Source of the DNA: Falsirhodobacter sp. 20TX0035
GTDB lineage: Bacteria; Pseudomonadota; Alphaproteobacteria; Rhodobacterales; Rhodobacteraceae
Assembly (NCBI RefSeq): GCF_028307215.1
Contig: NZ_JAQMHV010000002.1
Coordinates: forward strand, 124,001 to 188,000
Length of the DNA stretch: 64,000 bases
Direction: 5' to 3'
Shown here: positions 1 through 8,733 of the stretch, piece after piece
Layout: the number at the start of each line of letters is the position of its first letter
Position numbering within the stretch: position 1 is the stretch's first letter
The notes under the pieces: model-generated
What the model saw: only the letters and a program-made list of their open reading frames with translations
Databases searched by the model: none
What the model was told of the DNA's origin: nothing
Program-made: the position numbers and the translations under genes

Positions 1-150
1 GAGGCCCTGCGTCGACTGCCCAACGTCGTCCTGTCGCCCCATGTCGCCGGCCTTGCGCTGGAGGTGCAGCGGTTGAGCGCGGCCCTGATGATGCGCAACA
101 TCGACGCGTTTCTGGCGGGCAAGCCGCTGGTGACGCCCGTGCCCGTCTGA
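1..150 (+). CDS. D-2-hydroxyacid dehydrogenase, C-terminal end (partial)
   Basis: The window opens inside this gene; only the last 49 codons are present, in frame 1, ending in TGA at 148-150. The visible tail holds LPNVVLSPHVAG, whose His is the expected catalytic histidine of the NAD(P)-dependent D-2-hydroxyacid dehydrogenase family (hydroxypyruvate/glyoxylate reductase type), followed by the usual C-terminal helix and the ending FLAGKPLVTPV typical of that family. The cofactor-binding domain lies outside the window, so substrate cannot be assigned. The next gene starts 60 bp downstream on the same strand. Confidence 0.75.
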   Translation, partial: EALRRLPNVVLSPHVAGLALEVQRLSAALMMRNIDAFLAGKPLVTPVPV

Positions 151-210
151 CAGTCACGAAACCGTCAACGGAACGGGATAGGGCCTTTGGAAACCGCAAA
201 GGGGCCCGCC

Positions 211-1542
211 ATGCTGAAACCCGTTCTGTCCGTCCTCCTGATCTCGACCGCGCTGCCCGTCTGGGCCGAGGACGTGTTCCCCGCCCGCCTTGCGGGCTTT
301 GCCGAGGTGCCGGCCCTGACGCTGGTCGCGCCGCCCGCGGACGCGCCGCGCGACGCGTGGATCGCGGGCAAGTTCACGGGAACGGTGCCGAACGCCGCAC
401 CCATGTCAGCCCCGGCGGACACGGGGCGCGCCTATGGCGCCCATCCCACCGGCCTGTCGCTGCCCTTCTTGGGCCAGCCGTTTCAGGGCATGTCCGGCTT
501 CGCCATGAACCGGGCCGAGGATGGAAGCCTTTACGCCCTGACCGACAACGGGTTCGGCAGCAAGCTGAACAGCCCCGACGCGCTCTTGTTCTTTCACAAG
601 CTGAACCCGGATTTCGATGCCGGCACGGTGGAACGCCGCGCCCAGATCTTCCTGCGCGACCCCGACCACAAGGTGCCGTTCCGCATCGCCTATGAAGGCA
701 CGGACGCCCGGTATCTGACGGGGGCCGATTTCGATCCCGAAAGCATCCAGTACGCCGACGGCGCGATCTGGATCGGCGACGAGTTCGGCCCCTGGATCAT
801 CAAGGCCACCCCTGACGGCCGCGTGCAGGAGGTGTTCGCCACGATGCTGGACGGCGCGAAGCTGACCGGCCCCGACACGGCGGGCACGGTGGTTCCCGCG
901 CAGCCCGGCAAGGATTTCCGCGTCCAGCGTTCGGGCGGGTATGAGGGCATGGCGCTGCAGCCCGACACAGGCCTGCTGTGGGCGATGCTGGAAAAGCCGC
1001 TGCTGACCGAGACCGGGACCGAAGGCGATTTCCTGCGCGTGATGATCTTCGACACGAAAGCGGGCGAATGGACCGGCGACAGCGCCCGCTTCCGACTGGG
1101 CGAGGGGGCCGTGGCCATTGGCGACTTCAACTTCATCGACAACACGCGCGCGCTGGTGATCGAGCGTGACGCGGGCGAAGGCGACGCCGCCGGCGAATGC
1201 GCGGCGGGGGGCGCAACCTCCGACTGCTATCCGATGCCCGCGCGCGTGAAGAACATCGTGCTGGTCGACACCGCGGACCGCGACGCAGAAGGCTTCATCC
1301 GCCGCATCGGCCATATCGACCTGCTGCGTATCGATGATACGGCCGAGAGGACGCCCTACACGCTGGACGGGCTGTTCAGCTTCCCCTTCCAGACGATCGA
1401 GGATGTGGTCCGCGTGGATGAGACGCACATCATGGTCGCGAACGACAACAACCTCCCCTTCTCGGGCGGGAGGGAAGTCGGCAAGGCCGCGGCGAACGAG
1501 TTCATCCTGCTGGATGTAAGCGAGTTTCTGGCCGCGCGCTGA
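211..1542 (+). CDS. Secreted esterase-like protein of the phytase-like family
   Basis: 443 residues. The N-terminus MLKPVLSVLLISTALPVWA is a clean Sec signal peptide, so the product should be periplasmic or secreted. The body resembles the 'esterase-like activity of phytase' beta-propeller family: GMSGFAMNRAEDGSLYALTDNG near the start, a GGYEGMAL segment mid-protein, and a C-terminal IEDVVRVDETHIMVANDNN strand set. An upstream in-frame TTG at 187 exists, but ATG 211 puts the signal peptide at the very start and is preferred. It probably hydrolyses a phosphate or carboxylic ester, but no catalytic residue can be named with confidence. A perfect 10-bp inverted repeat follows the stop codon. Confidence 0.75.
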   Translation: MLKPVLSVLLISTALPVWAEDVFPARLAGFAEVPALTLVAPPADAPRDAWIAGKFTGTVPNAAPMSAPADTGRAYGAHPTGLSLPFLGQPFQGMSGFAMNRAEDGSLYALTDNGFGSKLNSPDALLFFHKLNPDFDAGTVERRAQIFLRDPDHKVPFRIAYEGTDARYLTGADFDPESIQYADGAIWIGDEFGPWIIKATPDGRVQEVFATMLDGAKLTGPDTAGTVVPAQPGKDFRVQRSGGYEGMALQPDTGLLWAMLEKPLLTETGTEGDFLRVMIFDTKAGEWTGDSARFRLGEGAVAIGDFNFIDNTRALVIERDAGEGDAAGECAAGGATSDCYPMPARVKNIVLVDTADRDAEGFIRRIGHIDLLRIDDTAERTPYTLDGLFSFPFQTIEDVVRVDETHIMVANDNNLPFSGGREVGKAAANEFILLDVSEFLAAR

Positions 1543-1549
1543 CGATCGG

Positions 1550-1575
1550 GTTCGGAAGACAGCATTCTTCCGAAC
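1550..1575 (+). terminator. Hairpin after the phytase-like esterase gene
   Basis: Perfect 10-bp arms GTTCGGAAGA (1550-1559) and TCTTCCGAAC (1566-1575) with loop CAGCAT, 7 bases after the stop codon. No T-run follows, so this is a terminator-like or mRNA-stabilising hairpin rather than a classical intrinsic terminator. Confidence 0.45.
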
Positions 1576-1626
1576 CAACCTGCGCCCCATGCGTTGCAGA
1601 TCCGTGCAACCATGGGAGACGCATGC

Positions 1627-2916
1627 ATGACGACCCCCTTCACCCCGAGCCGTCGCGGCGTCCTGATGGGCGGCATTGGTGCGACGGCGCTTCTGGCCAC
1701 GCGGGCTTCGGCGCAGGAGTATCCGGCCCCGACGACGGTCGACACAGGCACCGTCAGCGACGGCAAGGTCGCGTTCGAGAACTGGCGCGCCCCGGCGGAC
1801 GCCCCCTCAGGCCCGCCACCGGCGCCCTTGCCGCCTGAGGAGCGGGTGGGCTTTGCCGTCGTGGCCCTGGGCCGGCTGAGCCTGGAGGAGCTGCTGCCCG
1901 CCTTTGGCGAATGCCAGCGCGCCAAGCTGGTGGCGCTGGTGTCGGGCACGCCCGACAAGCTGAAGGCCGTGGCCGAGCAATACGGCATCCGCGAGGAGAA
2001 TTGCTACGATTACGAAAACTTCGACACCATCCGCGACAACCCGGAGATCCAGGCGGTCTATATCGTGCTGCCGAACGGCATGCACCGCGAGTTCACGGAG
2101 CGGGCGGCGGCGGCGGGCAAGCACGTGCTGTGCGAAAAGCCGATGGCCAACAGTTCGGAAGAAGCCAAGGCGATGATCGACGCCTGCGAGGCCGCGAACG
2201 TCAAGCTGATGATCGCCTACCGGATCCAGTACGAGACCTACAACCTGAAGCTGGCCGAGTTCGTGCGGGATGGCGAGTTCGGGCGGCTGGTGGGCATGAC
2301 CGCCACCAACGTGCAGACCGTGGCCGACAACGGCACGGAACAGTGGCGCCACAAGAAGGCGCTGGCGGGGGGCGGCGCGCTGCCCGACATCGGCCTTTAC
2401 TGCCTGAACACCGCCCGCTTCCTGACGGGGGAGGAGCCGGTGCAGGTCTGGGCCACGCAGTATTCGCCCGAAGGCGATCCGCGCTATGCCGAGGTGGAGG
2501 AGACGGTCAGCTTCACCCTGCGCTTCCCGTCGAACTTCATCGCCAACTGCTTCACGAGCTATGGGGCGCGCGACGACAAGCACCAGCGCCTGAACTTCGC
2601 CGAGGCGACGGTCGACATGCCCAACGCCTATAAGTACACCGGCCAGCAGATGACGATCTACCGGCGCGAGGGCGACGCGACGGGCGGCACAAACCTGGAG
2701 CTGCCGCACAACAACCAGTTCGCGGCCGAGATCGACCACATGGCCGACTGCGTGCGCGAGAACCGCATCCCCCGCACCCCGGGGCAGGAGGGGATGCAGG
2801 ACCACATCCTGATGGAAGCGATCTACGAGGCCGCCCGCACCGGCCAGCCGGTGACGCTGGAGCCCGTGGAGAAGATCGACGCCTTCCGCGGCCCGCCCGC
2901 AACGATCAGGGGGTAG
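1627..2916 (+). CDS. Tat-exported Gfo/Idh/MocA-family oxidoreductase (glucose-fructose oxidoreductase-like)
   Basis: 429 residues. ATG 1627 is chosen because GGAGA lies 7 bases upstream and the protein then begins with a twin-arginine signal (SRRGVLMGG followed by a hydrophobic stretch and an AQ cleavage site). After a Pro-rich linker (about residues 45-70) comes a Rossmann domain (FAVVALGRLSLEELLPAF) and the family hallmark CEKPMANS, whose Lys is the usual catalytic lysine; a C-terminal alpha/beta domain follows. Export through Tat implies a tightly bound, pre-loaded NAD(P) as in Zymomonas glucose-fructose oxidoreductase. The substrate is unknown; a periplasmic sugar or polyol is likely. Spacing to the upstream gene is 84 bp, with a hairpin between. 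Confidence 0.85.
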   Translation: MTTPFTPSRRGVLMGGIGATALLATRASAQEYPAPTTVDTGTVSDGKVAFENWRAPADAPSGPPPAPLPPEERVGFAVVALGRLSLEELLPAFGECQRAKLVALVSGTPDKLKAVAEQYGIREENCYDYENFDTIRDNPEIQAVYIVLPNGMHREFTERAAAAGKHVLCEKPMANSSEEAKAMIDACEAANVKLMIAYRIQYETYNLKLAEFVRDGEFGRLVGMTATNVQTVADNGTEQWRHKKALAGGGALPDIGLYCLNTARFLTGEEPVQVWATQYSPEGDPRYAEVEETVSFTLRFPSNFIANCFTSYGARDDKHQRLNFAEATVDMPNAYKYTGQQMTIYRREGDATGGTNLELPHNNQFAAEIDHMADCVRENRIPRTPGQEGMQDHILMEAIYEAARTGQPVTLEPVEKIDAFRGPPATIRG

Positions 2917-2921
2917 GACAC

Positions 2922-2950
2922 GTTCCCGGCCGGCACTGTCGGCCGGGAAC
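2922..2950 (+). terminator. Hairpin between the oxidoreductase gene and sitA
   Basis: An 11-bp perfect inverted repeat, GTTCCCGGCCG (2922-2932) and CGGCCGGGAAC (2940-2950), sits 6 bases after the TAG stop. There is no U-tract, but its position separates the oxidoreductase gene from the metal-regulated promoter immediately downstream. Confidence 0.5.
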
Positions 2951-2970
2951 CAACGCTCCGGCAAAATCGT

Positions 2971-2993
2971 TTGACATTGCGAATGATTTGCAA
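2971..2993 (+). promoter_or_regulatory. Promoter -35 and Mur/Fur-like operator of sitABCD
   Basis: TTGACA at 2971-2976 is followed directly by the 17-bp odd-symmetric palindrome TTGCGAATGATTTGCAA (2977-2993), which has one mismatched pair. The palindrome is exactly the 17-bp spacer of the presumed promoter; the -10 that would follow (CCTCAT, 2994-2999) is weak. Fur-family regulators (Mur/Fur) control sit operons in alphaproteobacteria, so metal-dependent repression by occlusion of RNA polymerase is the natural reading. This is inferred from motif and position only. Confidence 0.6.
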
Positions 2994-3026
2994 CCTCATG
3001 GCGAGGTCCCCTTGCCGGAGAACAGG

Positions 3027-3926
3027 ATGACCTTCCCCCGATCCCCCTTGTCCCTTGCCGCGGCGCTTCTGCTGCTGCCAGGCACCGCTCTGGCGCAGGA
3101 GGGGAAGATGAAGGTCGTCACCACCTTCACCGTTCTGGCCGACATGGCGCGCCACGTGGCTGGCGACGCGGCCGAGGTCGTGTCCATCACGCGGCCGGGA
3201 GCCGAGATCCACGGCTATGAACCCACGCCGCGCGACATCGTGGGCGCGCAGGACGCCGACCTGATCCTGTGGAACGGGTTGAACCTGGAACTGTGGTTCG
3301 AGCAGTTCCTGTCCAACCTGCGCGACGTCCCTTCGGTCACCGTGTCGGACGGGGTGGAGCCAATCTCTATCGCGGCGGGCGCGTATGAAGGAAAGCCCAA
3401 CCCCCACGCGTGGATGGGCCTTTCCAACGCGCTGATCTATGTCGACAACATCGAGGCGGCGCTGGCCGGCCACGATCCGGACAACGCCGCGCTGTACGCG
3501 GCCAATGCCGACATCTACAAGCAGCAGCTGCGCGACGCGATCGAGCCCCTGCGTGCCCGCATCGCCGACATCCCCGAGGAGAAGCGCTGGCTGGTGACCT
3601 GCGAAGGCGCCTTCAGCTATCTGGCCCGCGACTTCGGCTTGCAGGAGCTGTATCTGTGGCCGATCAACGCCGACCAGATGGGCACGCCCCAGCAGGTGCG
3701 CGCTGTGATCGACGGGGTGAAGGCGCATCACATTCCGGCCGTCTTCTGCGAAAGCACGGTCAACACCGCCCCCGCCCGGCAGATCGCCCGCGAAACCGGG
3801 GCCGAATACGGCGGCGTGCTGTATGTTGACAGCCTGTCCAAGGCCGATGGCCCGGTGCCGACCTACCTCGATCTGCTGAAGGTCACGTCCGAAACGGTCG
3901 TCCGGGGGCTGACCGGTGCCGAATAA
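3027..3926 (+). CDS. sitA: Mn2+/Fe2+ ABC importer, substrate-binding protein
   Basis: 299 residues of the ZnuA/TroA/SitA cluster A-I binding proteins. ATG 3027 has GGAG 6 bases upstream and gives a signal peptide ending ALAQ. The four expected metal ligands are visible: His62 (EIHGYEPTP), His127 (NPHAWM), Glu242 (CESTV) and Asp268 (YVDSLS). There is no His-rich loop of the ZnuA type, and segments such as [13 protein letters not shown] and YLWPINADQ closely match enteric SitA, so manganese/ferrous iron rather than zinc is the better call. First gene of sitABCD; 19 bp separate it from sitB. A Fur/Mur-like box lies 34 bp upstream of the start. Confidence 0.93.
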   Translation: MTFPRSPLSLAAALLLLPGTALAQEGKMKVVTTFTVLADMARHVAGDAAEVVSITRPGAEIHGYEPTPRDIVGAQDADLILWNGLNLELWFEQFLSNLRDVPSVTVSDGVEPISIAAGAYEGKPNPHAWMGLSNALIYVDNIEAALAGHDPDNAALYAANADIYKQQLRDAIEPLRARIADIPEEKRWLVTCEGAFSYLARDFGLQELYLWPINADQMGTPQQVRAVIDGVKAHHIPAVFCESTVNTAPARQIARETGAEYGGVLYVDSLSKADGPVPTYLDLLKVTSETVVRGLTGAE

Positions 3927-3945
3927 CCCGAAAGGACCGCCTTCC

Positions 3946-4800
3946 ATGTCCGACACCGGCATCGCCGCGCGCGACGTCACCGTCACCTACCGCAACGGGC
4001 ACACGGCCCTGCGCGGGGCCAGCTTCTCCATCCCGCGCGGCACGGTCACGGCGCTGGTGGGGGTGAACGGGGCCGGCAAGTCCACCCTGTTCAAGGCGAT
4101 CATGGGGTTCGTGCCCGTGGCCGCGGGCGACATCCGCCTTCTGGGCCTGCCGGTGAAGGAGGCGCTGAAGAAGAACCTCGTCGCCTATGTCCCGCAAGCC
4201 GAGGAGGTGGACTGGTCCTTTCCCGTTCTGGTGCAGGACGTGGTGATGATGGGCCGCTTCGGGCATATGGGCTTCTTGCGCCGTCCGTCGAAGGCGGACC
4301 ATGCGGCGGTGGACGCGGCGCTGGCGCGCGTGAACATGCAGGACTTCCGCCACCGCCAGATCGGAGAGCTGTCGGGCGGGCAGAAGAAGCGCGTGTTCCT
4401 GGCGCGCGCGCTGGCGCAGGACGGGCGGGTGATCCTGCTGGACGAACCTTTCACCGGCGTCGACGTCCAGACCGAGGAGCAGATCGTCACCCTTCTGGGC
4501 GAGTTGCGGGCCGAAGGGCGGGTGATGCTCGTCTCCACCCACAACCTCGGGTCCGTGCCGGAATTCTGCGACCGCGTGGTGCTGGTCAAGGGCACGGTGC
4601 TGGCCCATGGCCCGACCGAGACGACCTTCACCCGCGACAACCTTGAAGCCGCGTTCGGGGGCGTCTTGCGCCACATCACCTTGGGCGGCGGCCTGCTGCA
4701 TTCCGACGACGATCCGCGGCAGATCTCCATCCTGACGGACGATGAACGGCCCTTTGTGCAGTATGACGGCCGCACGCAGGTTCGGGAGAAGGCGGAATGA
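3946..4800 (+). CDS. sitB: Mn2+/Fe2+ ABC importer, ATP-binding subunit
   Basis: 284 residues. Walker [10 protein letters not shown] (39-47), Q-loop near 84, signature LSGGQ (142-146) and Walker B VILLDEP (162-168) are all intact. The start at ATG 3946 is supported by AAAGGA 9 bases upstream; an in-frame GTG at 3916, inside sitA, is less likely. The stop overlaps the sitC start as ATGA, indicating translational coupling. It powers uptake of manganese/ferrous iron captured by SitA. An unusual run [12 protein letters not shown] followed by a polar tail is normal for the SitB/MntB branch. Confidence 0.93.
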   Translation: MSDTGIAARDVTVTYRNGHTALRGASFSIPRGTVTALVGVNGAGKSTLFKAIMGFVPVAAGDIRLLGLPVKEALKKNLVAYVPQAEEVDWSFPVLVQDVVMMGRFGHMGFLRRPSKADHAAVDAALARVNMQDFRHRQIGELSGGQKKRVFLARALAQDGRVILLDEPFTGVDVQTEEQIVTLLGELRAEGRVMLVSTHNLGSVPEFCDRVVLVKGTVLAHGPTETTFTRDNLEAAFGGVLRHITLGGGLLHSDDDPRQISILTDDERPFVQYDGRTQVREKAE

Positions 4801-5651
4801 CCGCGCTTCTGCCCTTTGAATATGGCTACATGTTCAACGCGATCTGGGTGTCGGCGCTGGTGGGCGGCGTCTGCGCCTTTCTGTCGGCCTACCTGATGCT
4901 GAAGGGCTGGTCGCTGATCGGCGACGCCCTCAGCCATTCCGTCGTGCCGGGGGTGGCGGGGGCCTACATGTTGGGCCTGCCCTTCGCGCTTGGGGCCTTT
5001 CTGTCGGGAGGGCTGGCGGCGGCGGCGATGCTGTTCCTGTCGGACCGGTCGGGGCTGAAGGTGGATGTGGTGATCGGGCTGATCTTCACCTCGTTCTTCG
5101 GGCTGGGACTGTTTATGGTATCGCTGAACCCGATGGCGATTTCCGTCCAGACGATCACCATGGGCAACATCCTGGCCATCGCGCCGGGCGACATCCTGCA
5201 ACTGGCGATCATCGGCTTTGTGTCGCTGGCCGTGCTGCTCTTGAAGTGGAAGGACCTGATGGTCGTCTTCTTCGACGAAAACCACGCGCGGTCGGTGGGC
5301 CTGCATCCGGAGCGGCTGAAGGCGATGTTCTTCGTGCTTCTGTCGGCCTCGGTCGTGGCGGCGATGCAGACGGTAGGGGCGTTCCTTGTGGTCGCGATGG
5401 TGGTGACGCCGGGGGCCACGGCCTATCTGCTCTGCGACCGTTTCCCGCGGCTGATCATGGTGTCGGTGGCCATCGGCACGGTCACGAGCTTTGTCGGCGC
5501 CTATGCCAGCTTCTTTCTGAACGGGGCCACGGGCGGGATCATCGTGTGCCTGCAGACGGCCATCTTCCTTCTGGCCTTCACCTTCGCGCCAAAGCACGGG
5601 ATGCTGGCCGCCCGCCGTCGCGCCGCGCAAGTGCTGGAGGAGGGGGCATGA
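4797..5651 (+). CDS. sitC: Mn2+/Fe2+ ABC importer, permease subunit 1
   Basis: 284 residues, ABC-3 family membrane protein with about eight hydrophobic segments. It starts at the ATGA overlap with sitB and ends at an ATGA overlap with sitD. The segments [18 protein letters not shown] and the later [19 protein letters not shown] are characteristic of the ZnuB/SitC/MntC permeases. Two non-identical permease genes after one ATPase is the diagnostic SitABCD arrangement, in contrast to ZnuABC, which has one. Presumed heterodimer with SitD in the inner membrane. Confidence 0.92.
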   Translation: MTALLPFEYGYMFNAIWVSALVGGVCAFLSAYLMLKGWSLIGDALSHSVVPGVAGAYMLGLPFALGAFLSGGLAAAAMLFLSDRSGLKVDVVIGLIFTSFFGLGLFMVSLNPMAISVQTITMGNILAIAPGDILQLAIIGFVSLAVLLLKWKDLMVVFFDENHARSVGLHPERLKAMFFVLLSASVVAAMQTVGAFLVVAMVVTPGATAYLLCDRFPRLIMVSVAIGTVTSFVGAYASFFLNGATGGIIVCLQTAIFLLAFTFAPKHGMLAARRRAAQVLEEGA

Positions 5652-6481
5652 CCGACACGCTTCTTCTGCCCTTCCAGTTCCCCTTCATGCAGAACGCCTT
5701 CTGGATCGCCATGATCGTGTCGGTGCCCACGGCGCTTTTGTCGTGCTTTCTGGTGCTGAAGGGCTGGGCACTGATGGGGGATGCGGTCAGCCATGCGGTC
5801 CTGCCGGGAATCGTGCTGGCCTACATCCTGGGCCTGCCGCTGATACTGGGCGCCTTTGCCGCCGGGATGCTGACGGCCACGGCCACGGGCTTTCTGTCGG
5901 GCAACAGCCGGGTGAAGCAGGACACGGTGATGGGCGTCGTGTTTTCGGGCATGTTCGCGGCGGGGATCGTCCTCTACACATCCATCACGGCCGAGGTGCA
6001 TCTGGACCACATCCTGTTCGGCAACATCCTGGGCGTGGGTGCGCAGGATCTGTGGACGGCGGGCGTGATCTCGGCCGTGGTGGTGGCGGCACTTCTGCTG
6101 AAGTGGAAGGACCTGATGCTGCACGCCTTCGATCCGGCGCAGGCGCGCGCGTCGGGCCTGCCGGTCGGGCTTTTGCATTACGGGCTGCTGGCGATCCTGT
6201 CGCTGACCATCGTGGCCACGCTGACGGCGACGGGACTGATCCTGGCCGTCAGCCTGCTGATCGCGCCGGGGGCGATCGCGTTCCTGGTCACCCGCAGCTT
6301 CGGGCGCATGCTGGCGGTGGCGGTGGCGGTGTGCATGGCGTCGATGGTGGCGGGGATCTATGCCAGCTTCTGGCTGGACAGCGCCCCCGCCCCCACGATC
6401 GTGCTGATCCTGACGGCGATCTTCCTGACGGCCGTGGTGCGGCGGCAGCTTCGCATCCGGCGGCACGCGGCCACGGTTTGA
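5648..6481 (+). CDS. sitD: Mn2+/Fe2+ ABC importer, permease subunit 2
   Basis: 277 residues, ABC-3 family and clearly paralogous to SitC (shared LKGWALMGDAVSHAVLPG and GLILAVSLLIAPGAIAFLV segments), pointing to an old duplication. The start is the ATG of the ATGA overlap with sitC at 5648; a longer in-frame reading back to 5246 is only out-of-frame sitC sequence. Last gene of the operon; 67 bp separate it from the NDH-2 gene. Confidence 0.92.
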   Translation: MTDTLLLPFQFPFMQNAFWIAMIVSVPTALLSCFLVLKGWALMGDAVSHAVLPGIVLAYILGLPLILGAFAAGMLTATATGFLSGNSRVKQDTVMGVVFSGMFAAGIVLYTSITAEVHLDHILFGNILGVGAQDLWTAGVISAVVVAALLLKWKDLMLHAFDPAQARASGLPVGLLHYGLLAILSLTIVATLTATGLILAVSLLIAPGAIAFLVTRSFGRMLAVAVAVCMASMVAGIYASFWLDSAPAPTIVLILTAIFLTAVVRRQLRIRRHAATV

Positions 6482-6548
6482 CATCCGCGCTGGCCCTTCG
6501 GCGGTGCCCTTCTATCTAAGGGAGGATCGCAGCCTGAAGGAGAGTGCC

Positions 6549-7871
6549 ATGACCCCGTCCCGCAGACCCCGCATCGTCATCGTGGGCGGGGGGTTCGGCG
6601 GCCTCGCCTGCGCTTCCGCCTTGGGTGGGGCCGAGGCGGACGTGCTGGTGCTGGACCGCCGTAACCACAGCCTGTTTACGCCGCTGCTGTATCAGGTGGC
6701 GACAGCGGCCCTGTCGCCATCCGACATCGCGGAGCCGATCCGCAAGGCCCTTGGCCGCCACCGCAACATCCGCGTGGCGCTGGCCGAGGTGACGGGGGTC
6801 GACGCCGTGGCCAAGGTGGTGCGGGTGAAGGAGGGGGAGGATGTGCCCTACGATCATCTCATCCTCGCCACCGGGTCGGATTACAACTATTTCGGGAACG
6901 ATGACTGGCGCAGCCACGCCCCCGGCCTGAAAACGGTGAATGAGGCGCGGGTGATCCGCCAGCGCCTGCTTCTGTCCTATGAACAGGCCGAGGCGACGGA
7001 GGACCCGGACCGCCGCCGCGCCCTGCTGACCCATGTCGTCATCGGCGGCGGCCCCACGGGGGTGGAGATGGCGGGCTCCATGGTGGAGCTGGGGCGCGAG
7101 ATGATCGCCCGCGACTTCCGCCGCATCCGACCCGAAGATCTGCGCGTGGTTCTGGTGGAGGCCGCCCCCCGCCTGCTGCTGGCCTTCCCGGAGGATCTGG
7201 CCCGCTATGCGCAGGACTATCTGGAGCGGCACAGGGTGGAGGTGAAGCTGAACTGCGCCGTGAAGGACATGGACGCGGAATCCGTCACCACCGCCGAAGG
7301 CGTGATCCCCACGGGCTGCATCGTCTGGGGCGCGGGCGTGCGCGGGTCGGAAGCCGCGCAATGGCTGGACGTGCCGGCGGGCAAGGGCAATCGCCTGCTG
7401 GTCCGACCGGACCTGTCGGTGGAAGGGCGGCCGGATGTCTACGCGCTTGGCGACACCGCCGCCGCCATGGACGAGGATGGCACACCGCTGCCCGCGCTGG
7501 CGCAGGTGGCCAAGCAGCAGGGGCAGCATCTGGGCCGCGCTTTGCGCGCCAAGATCGAGAACGGGACGCCGCTGCCGCCCTTCACCTTCCGCAACCGCGG
7601 CAACACGGCGGTGGTCGGGCGCAACGCCGCCATCTTCGACTTCGGCAAGCGCAAGCTGAAGGGGCGGATCGCGTGGTATCTGTGGGCGCTGGTCCATGTC
7701 TATCTGCTGGTGAACGCGCAGAAGCGTGTCCTTGTGACCGTTCAATGGCTGTGGAGCTACATGACCCGCCAGCCCGGCGCCCGCATCATCGACGAGACGC
7801 CGCCGCAGGTGGTGCCCGCCGCCAGTCCGGCGCTTGGCGAGACGCTGCGCGAAGTGTCGGCCAAGGGCTGA
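6549..7871 (+). CDS. ndh: Type II NADH:quinone oxidoreductase (NDH-2)
   Basis: 440 residues. Two dinucleotide-binding folds are visible: GGGFGG (13-18) for FAD and GGGPTG (166-171) for NADH, with the ATG-containing second FAD motif at LILATGSDYNYFG (about 104-116) and VYALGDTAA later on. The C-terminal part (KGRIAWYLWALVHVYLLVN then a Trp-rich segment) is the amphipathic/membrane-anchoring region of bacterial NDH-2. It oxidises NADH and reduces quinone without pumping protons, at the inner face of the cytoplasmic membrane. ATG 6549 has AAGGAGA 6 bases upstream; an in-frame GTG at 6504 lacks one. Downstream of sitD on the same strand, possibly co-transcribed. Confidence 0.9.
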   Translation: MTPSRRPRIVIVGGGFGGLACASALGGAEADVLVLDRRNHSLFTPLLYQVATAALSPSDIAEPIRKALGRHRNIRVALAEVTGVDAVAKVVRVKEGEDVPYDHLILATGSDYNYFGNDDWRSHAPGLKTVNEARVIRQRLLLSYEQAEATEDPDRRRALLTHVVIGGGPTGVEMAGSMVELGREMIARDFRRIRPEDLRVVLVEAAPRLLLAFPEDLARYAQDYLERHRVEVKLNCAVKDMDAESVTTAEGVIPTGCIVWGAGVRGSEAAQWLDVPAGKGNRLLVRPDLSVEGRPDVYALGDTAAAMDEDGTPLPALAQVAKQQGQHLGRALRAKIENGTPLPPFTFRNRGNTAVVGRNAAIFDFGKRKLKGRIAWYLWALVHVYLLVNAQKRVLVTVQWLWSYMTRQPGARIIDETPPQVVPAASPALGETLREVSAKG

Positions 7872-8038
7872 CGGCCCTATCTTCGAAGATCGCGCGCGGC
7901 CCTTTCCAGGTGCCGCGCATTTGGTCGTCGCACGGGCCTTCCTGTTCCACGAAGAAACCTTTTGGAAAGAGGCTTGACGTGAATGCATGGCAGGGCTTCG
8001 CCATTGGGCGTTGTGTGAAGGCCCCTGCACCCGATATT

Positions 8039-8084
8039 CCTGTCTGTGACGTTAGCGCTATCATGGCGCAGACAAACAGACAGG
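8039..8084 (+). promoter_or_regulatory. Leader hairpin covering the ribosome-binding site of the DUF1127 gene
   Basis: Perfect 9-bp arms CCTGTCTGT (8039-8047) and ACAGACAGG (8076-8084), with an inner GCGC/GCGC stem (8055-8058 with 8066-8069). The right arm ends in the AGG of AGGAA (8082-8086), the only Shine-Dalgarno candidate for the ATG at 8092. Folding would hide the ribosome-binding site, so a translational switch (thermal, sRNA- or protein-dependent) is plausible. The rest of the 220-bp gap from 7872 shows no gene. Confidence 0.5.
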
Positions 8085-8091
8085 AACCATC

Positions 8092-8310
8092 ATGCAGATC
8101 GCACAACTCTCCGGCTTCAACTTCTCCGCCCAAGGCCAAGGCTTTGTCGGCAACCTCCTGACCTCGCTCCGGGCCCTTCGCCAGCGCCGCGCCGTTTATG
8201 TGCGCACGGCAAACGAACTGGCTGCGCTGTCGGGCCGTGAACTGGCCGACATCGGCATCTCCCGCTCGGACATCCGCGCGATCGCACGCCGCGCGGCTGC
8301 CGAGGCCTGA
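8092..8310 (+). CDS. DUF1127 small Arg-rich protein
   Basis: 72 residues. The C-terminal half LSGRELADIGISRSDI (46-61) is the DUF1127 signature, followed by an Arg/Ala-rich tail. Proteins of this family are abundant in alphaproteobacteria; some (for example in Agrobacterium and Rhodobacter) bind RNA and affect phosphate or stress responses, but the function of this one is unknown. The unusual N-terminal 25 residues (Gln/Phe/Gly-rich) are not part of the domain. It is monocistronic and convergent with the DUF1810 gene (5 bp gap). A hairpin that can mask the AGGAA ribosome-binding site lies just upstream. Confidence 0.85.
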   Translation: MQIAQLSGFNFSAQGQGFVGNLLTSLRALRQRRAVYVRTANELAALSGRELADIGISRSDIRAIARRAAAEA

Positions 8311-8315
8311 TCGCG

Positions 8316-8726
8316 TCAGGTCGGCTTGCCGATCAGACGCAGGGTTTCCGGATCGGGACCCGCGTAGAACACACGAAGAATGTCATCGGCTGGCGTGAAC
8401 CCGGCCCGTGCGAAGATCGTGGCCGAGGATCGGAGCTTCAGCGCGTCCGTCGCGCCCAGCACGTCCTCGGGCCTCGCCCCGGCCTGCGTCAGCATGGCCG
8501 CCGTCGCCTCGTCCAGCCGCGCGCGCAGGATGGGGTGCTCCAGATAGGCCTGCGCCTCCCCCAGCCCATTCAGGCCGTAGAATTGCGCCATGTCGGACCG
8601 TCCAAGGCCGCGCAGCTGCGGAAAGACGAACCACATCCAGTGCGACCGCTTCCGCCCCCCGCGCAGTTCCTGCACCGGTTCGGGCCAGATACGGTCCTGC
8701 GCTTCGACAAATCGTTCCAAGGTCAT
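8316..8726 (-). CDS. DUF1810 family protein
   Basis: 136 residues, the normal length of the family. Family hallmarks are clear: ERFVEAQD near the start, the SHWMWFVFPQLRGLG block at about 28-42, and KLRSSATIF in the second half. No biochemical function is established for DUF1810. The start has GGAGG 8 bases upstream, but that ribosome-binding site lies in the arm of a hairpin (8734-8760) following metQ. It lies 42 bp downstream of metQ on the same strand and could be read through from metNIQ. Confidence 0.85.
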   Translation of the reverse strand: MTLERFVEAQDRIWPEPVQELRGGRKRSHWMWFVFPQLRGLGRSDMAQFYGLNGLGEAQAYLEHPILRARLDEATAAMLTQAGARPEDVLGATDALKLRSSATIFARAGFTPADDILRVFYAGPDPETLRLIGKPT

Positions 8727-8733
8727 AGGGTGT

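Noticed and set aside
406-1590. Long open frame antisense to the phytase-like gene
   Set aside because: It mirrors a well-supported gene, has no signal peptide, domain or ribosome-binding site, and its composition (Arg/His/Ala/Val) is typical of antisense reading in GC-rich DNA.
6478-6518. Promoter for ndh from TTGACA (6478) and TATCTA (6513)
   Set aside because: The spacing is 29 bp, far from the 16-18 bp needed.
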